In this document: positions 49,246-50,475 of the stretch, in pieces | Position numbering within the stretch: the first letter of the stretch is position 1 | Layout of the letters: every line of letters begins with the position of its first letter | The notes under the pieces: model-generated | Told to the model about the DNA's origin: nothing | Database searches by the model: none | What the model saw: only the letters and a program-made list of their open reading frames with translations | Program-made: the position numbers and the translations under genes | Source of the DNA: Chitinophagales bacterium | Lineage (GTDB): Bacteria; Bacteroidota; Bacteroidia; Chitinophagales; BACL12 | Assembly (NCBI GenBank): GCA_020636645.1 | Contig: JACJXO010000012.1 | Span: 1-50,475, forward strand | Length of the DNA: 50,475 nt | Direction: 5' to 3'

Positions 49246-50305
49246 ATTCTGCTATCAGAAACGGCCTGGAAACAAGGTGTTCACCTTGTTTTACCATACA
49301 CCAGTACCAGCCTGCATGTAAGCCACCCACCGGTAAGGCACTGACAGACTGTCCGGGTGCTACATGAATATTTTCCAATACCTGTTTGCCTTGCAGGTCA
49401 GTAATGATGACATCTGCACCAACAGGATCTCCGAGTTGCAACTGACACAAACCCTGCTGCACGAGGGTGGGAGTCACCAAAATTTCCGGAACAGCCGTTG
49501 GCAACTGAATACCAACAGGAGCGCCATCGAGAGAATCGATGTATTGAATATTGGTAACGGTTTCAAATCCGAGGATCTCCTGACTGCTGATGAACAGCAC
49601 AGGAATTTTCATGCCGGGAGCCATCCAGCGGTATTCGCGGGTGGTATAGGAAATAGGAAACTCTATACCGCTGTATTCCACCACATCTGTAACCAGCAGT
49701 TCGCAGTTCACACGCAGCGCATCAAAAGTTCCATAAGGTGTGGTCACTTCGCCATATCCGTCAACGAGACAAGACCTGTCGCGGGATTCAGACCAGGATC
49801 CGATGCCAGGAAGAGAAAAAGCGAAACCGGAAGCAGAGCTGTAAGAATCATTATAGTTAAGAGGCAATTCATATAAAACATCTGCATCATCAAATGAAGC
49901 AGGTAATGGAATGCCGGTCACGGTACCAGCTATACCGGTAATAGACAATTCGCCTTCGTTGCGATCGTAAAAGTTGTAGATATCTTCCAGGCTGAAAAAA
50001 TCAGAAGAAAAAGTCTGTCCGGTTTCTTCGGCTACAGATGAACCAAACCACAGTAAAAAGTATGCCGGATTGGTCTCAAACGGATCTACCCATACAGAAC
50101 TGTCCTGACCGGTCTGATCCAGCCAGCTGTAATCCCATACCTGATCAGGCCCATCGGCGGTCAGATCAAATTCTCCCAAAGGGGTGGCGTTGCTGAAATA
50201 GATCACGTCTCCCTCTGTTGCCAGGTCATCAACAGTAATAGTTATCTGTGCGTGGGCTGCAGAAAAAAGGAAGAAAGCGGAAAGAAGGATGTAAATGCGT
50301 TTCAT
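49244..50305 (-). CDS. T9SS cargo protein of unknown function
   Basis: 353 residues from ATG 50305 (signal MKRIYILLSAFFLFSAAHAQ); a longer frame starting at 50431 would add 42 unlikely residues and overlap a divergent gene. Central part is beta-rich with no family recognised (ITVDDLATEGDVIYFSNATP at the start, YGTFDALRVNCELLVTDVV). The last ~75 residues are a T9SS sorting domain (VTPTLVQQGLCQLQ, VIITDLQGKQVL, GLHAGWYWCMVKQG). Expected to be exported and surface-attached. The gene before it on the same strand is none; it is divergent from the lipoprotein at 50345. Confidence 0.85.
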   Translation of the reverse strand: MKRIYILLSAFFLFSAAHAQITITVDDLATEGDVIYFSNATPLGEFDLTADGPDQVWDYSWLDQTGQDSSVWVDPFETNPAYFLLWFGSSVAEETGQTFSSDFFSLEDIYNFYDRNEGELSITGIAGTVTGIPLPASFDDADVLYELPLNYNDSYSSASGFAFSLPGIGSWSESRDRSCLVDGYGEVTTPYGTFDALRVNCELLVTDVVEYSGIEFPISYTTREYRWMAPGMKIPVLFISSQEILGFETVTNIQYIDSLDGAPVGIQLPTAVPEILVTPTLVQQGLCQLQLGDPVGADVIITDLQGKQVLENIHVAPGQSVSALPVGGLHAGWYWCMVKQGEHLVSRPFLIAE

Positions 50306-50344
50306 GCTGTTTGAATGAAGCATAAAATTCAGGTATTTTAGGAT

Positions 50345-50475
50345 ATGAAGCATACTGTCGGAGTCTTTATTTTCTGTCTCTTTCTGGCCTGTACCCTTTC
50401 GGAAGACCCGGAACTGCCGGTTCCGGCTCACTGTTCGCAGGTTTTGCTGGTGGAAACAGAGACCGAACTTGACAG
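50345..50475 (+). CDS. Lipoprotein, partial (runs off right edge)
   Basis: ATG 50345 opens a frame to the window end (43 codons): MKHTVGVFIFCLFLAC, a lipoprotein signal with lipidated Cys at residue 16, then an acidic linker and CSQVLLVETETELD. It is divergent from the T9SS gene, with 39 bases between starts; a TATTTTAG element, one mismatch from the -7 consensus, ends four bases before the ATG. Too little is present to name a function. Confidence 0.7.
   Translation, partial: MKHTVGVFIFCLFLACTLSEDPELPVPAHCSQVLLVETETELD

Overview
The window is bacterial and almost certainly from a member of the Bacteroidota. Evidence: many secreted proteins ending in type IX secretion (T9SS) type A sorting domains or gliding-motility-type C-terminal modules, Bacteroidota-type promoters (TAnnTTTG at -7), a glycosyltransferase family 3 glycogen synthase, the long form of urocanase, DUF4175 and DUF2147 proteins, and a Rho with a charged N-terminal extension. 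I cannot fix the genus. No rRNA, tRNA, CRISPR array, insertion sequence or prophage was seen.

Layout. 1-1.56 kb: two minus-strand secreted-protein genes, the downstream one running off the left edge and the upstream one cut off at its 5' end. They abut, at about 1556, the last 60 codons of an RND efflux permease on the plus strand; the point looks like a rearrangement or an assembly join. 1.8-11.2 kb: accessory and metabolic genes (propeller protein, lipoprotein, urocanase, serine hydrolase, membrane acyltransferase, LamG protein, methyltransferase). 11.3-18.8 kb: DUF4175 giant coiled-coil protein, a three-gene overlapping membrane protein/histidine kinase/response regulator operon, an orphan lipoprotein and a divergent envelope protein. 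18.9-23.3 kb: tightly coupled housekeeping operon (RsbW-like ATPase, ybeY, mnmG, Ig-like lipoprotein) that carries two perfect ParB parS palindromes. 23.5-36 kb: gliding-type surface protein, glycogen synthase, UvrD-type helicase-nuclease, lipoproteins, CPBP protease, lamin-tail protein. 36-47.3 kb: core genes (asd, serS, rho, rpmH-rnpA-yidD, S41 and M28 peptidases, tsaB, two ArsR-type regulators, nadA). 47.3-47.7 kb: non-coding, with a cluster of DnaA-box-like 9-mers. 47.7-50.5 kb: nadD, a DUF1295 membrane protein, a T9SS cargo protein and the start of a lipoprotein gene.

How it fits together. The two parS sites beside mnmG, the rpmH-rnpA-yidD cluster and the DnaA-box cluster between nadA and nadD all lie within 28 kb, so the window is probably close to the chromosomal origin. 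This is the most notable non-genic signal here. Gene direction does not support an origin exactly at 47.5 kb: most genes between 18 and 46 kb run on the plus strand, toward it. The DnaA-box site is therefore a candidate, not a call.

Many ordinary genes have TAnnTTTG boxes only 4-15 bases before the start codon, which implies very short or absent 5' leaders. I found no clear defence, secretion-machinery or biosynthetic cluster that is new. The least explained protein set is the membrane sensor/kinase/regulator trio with its neighbouring lipoprotein and envelope protein (14.7-18.8 kb).
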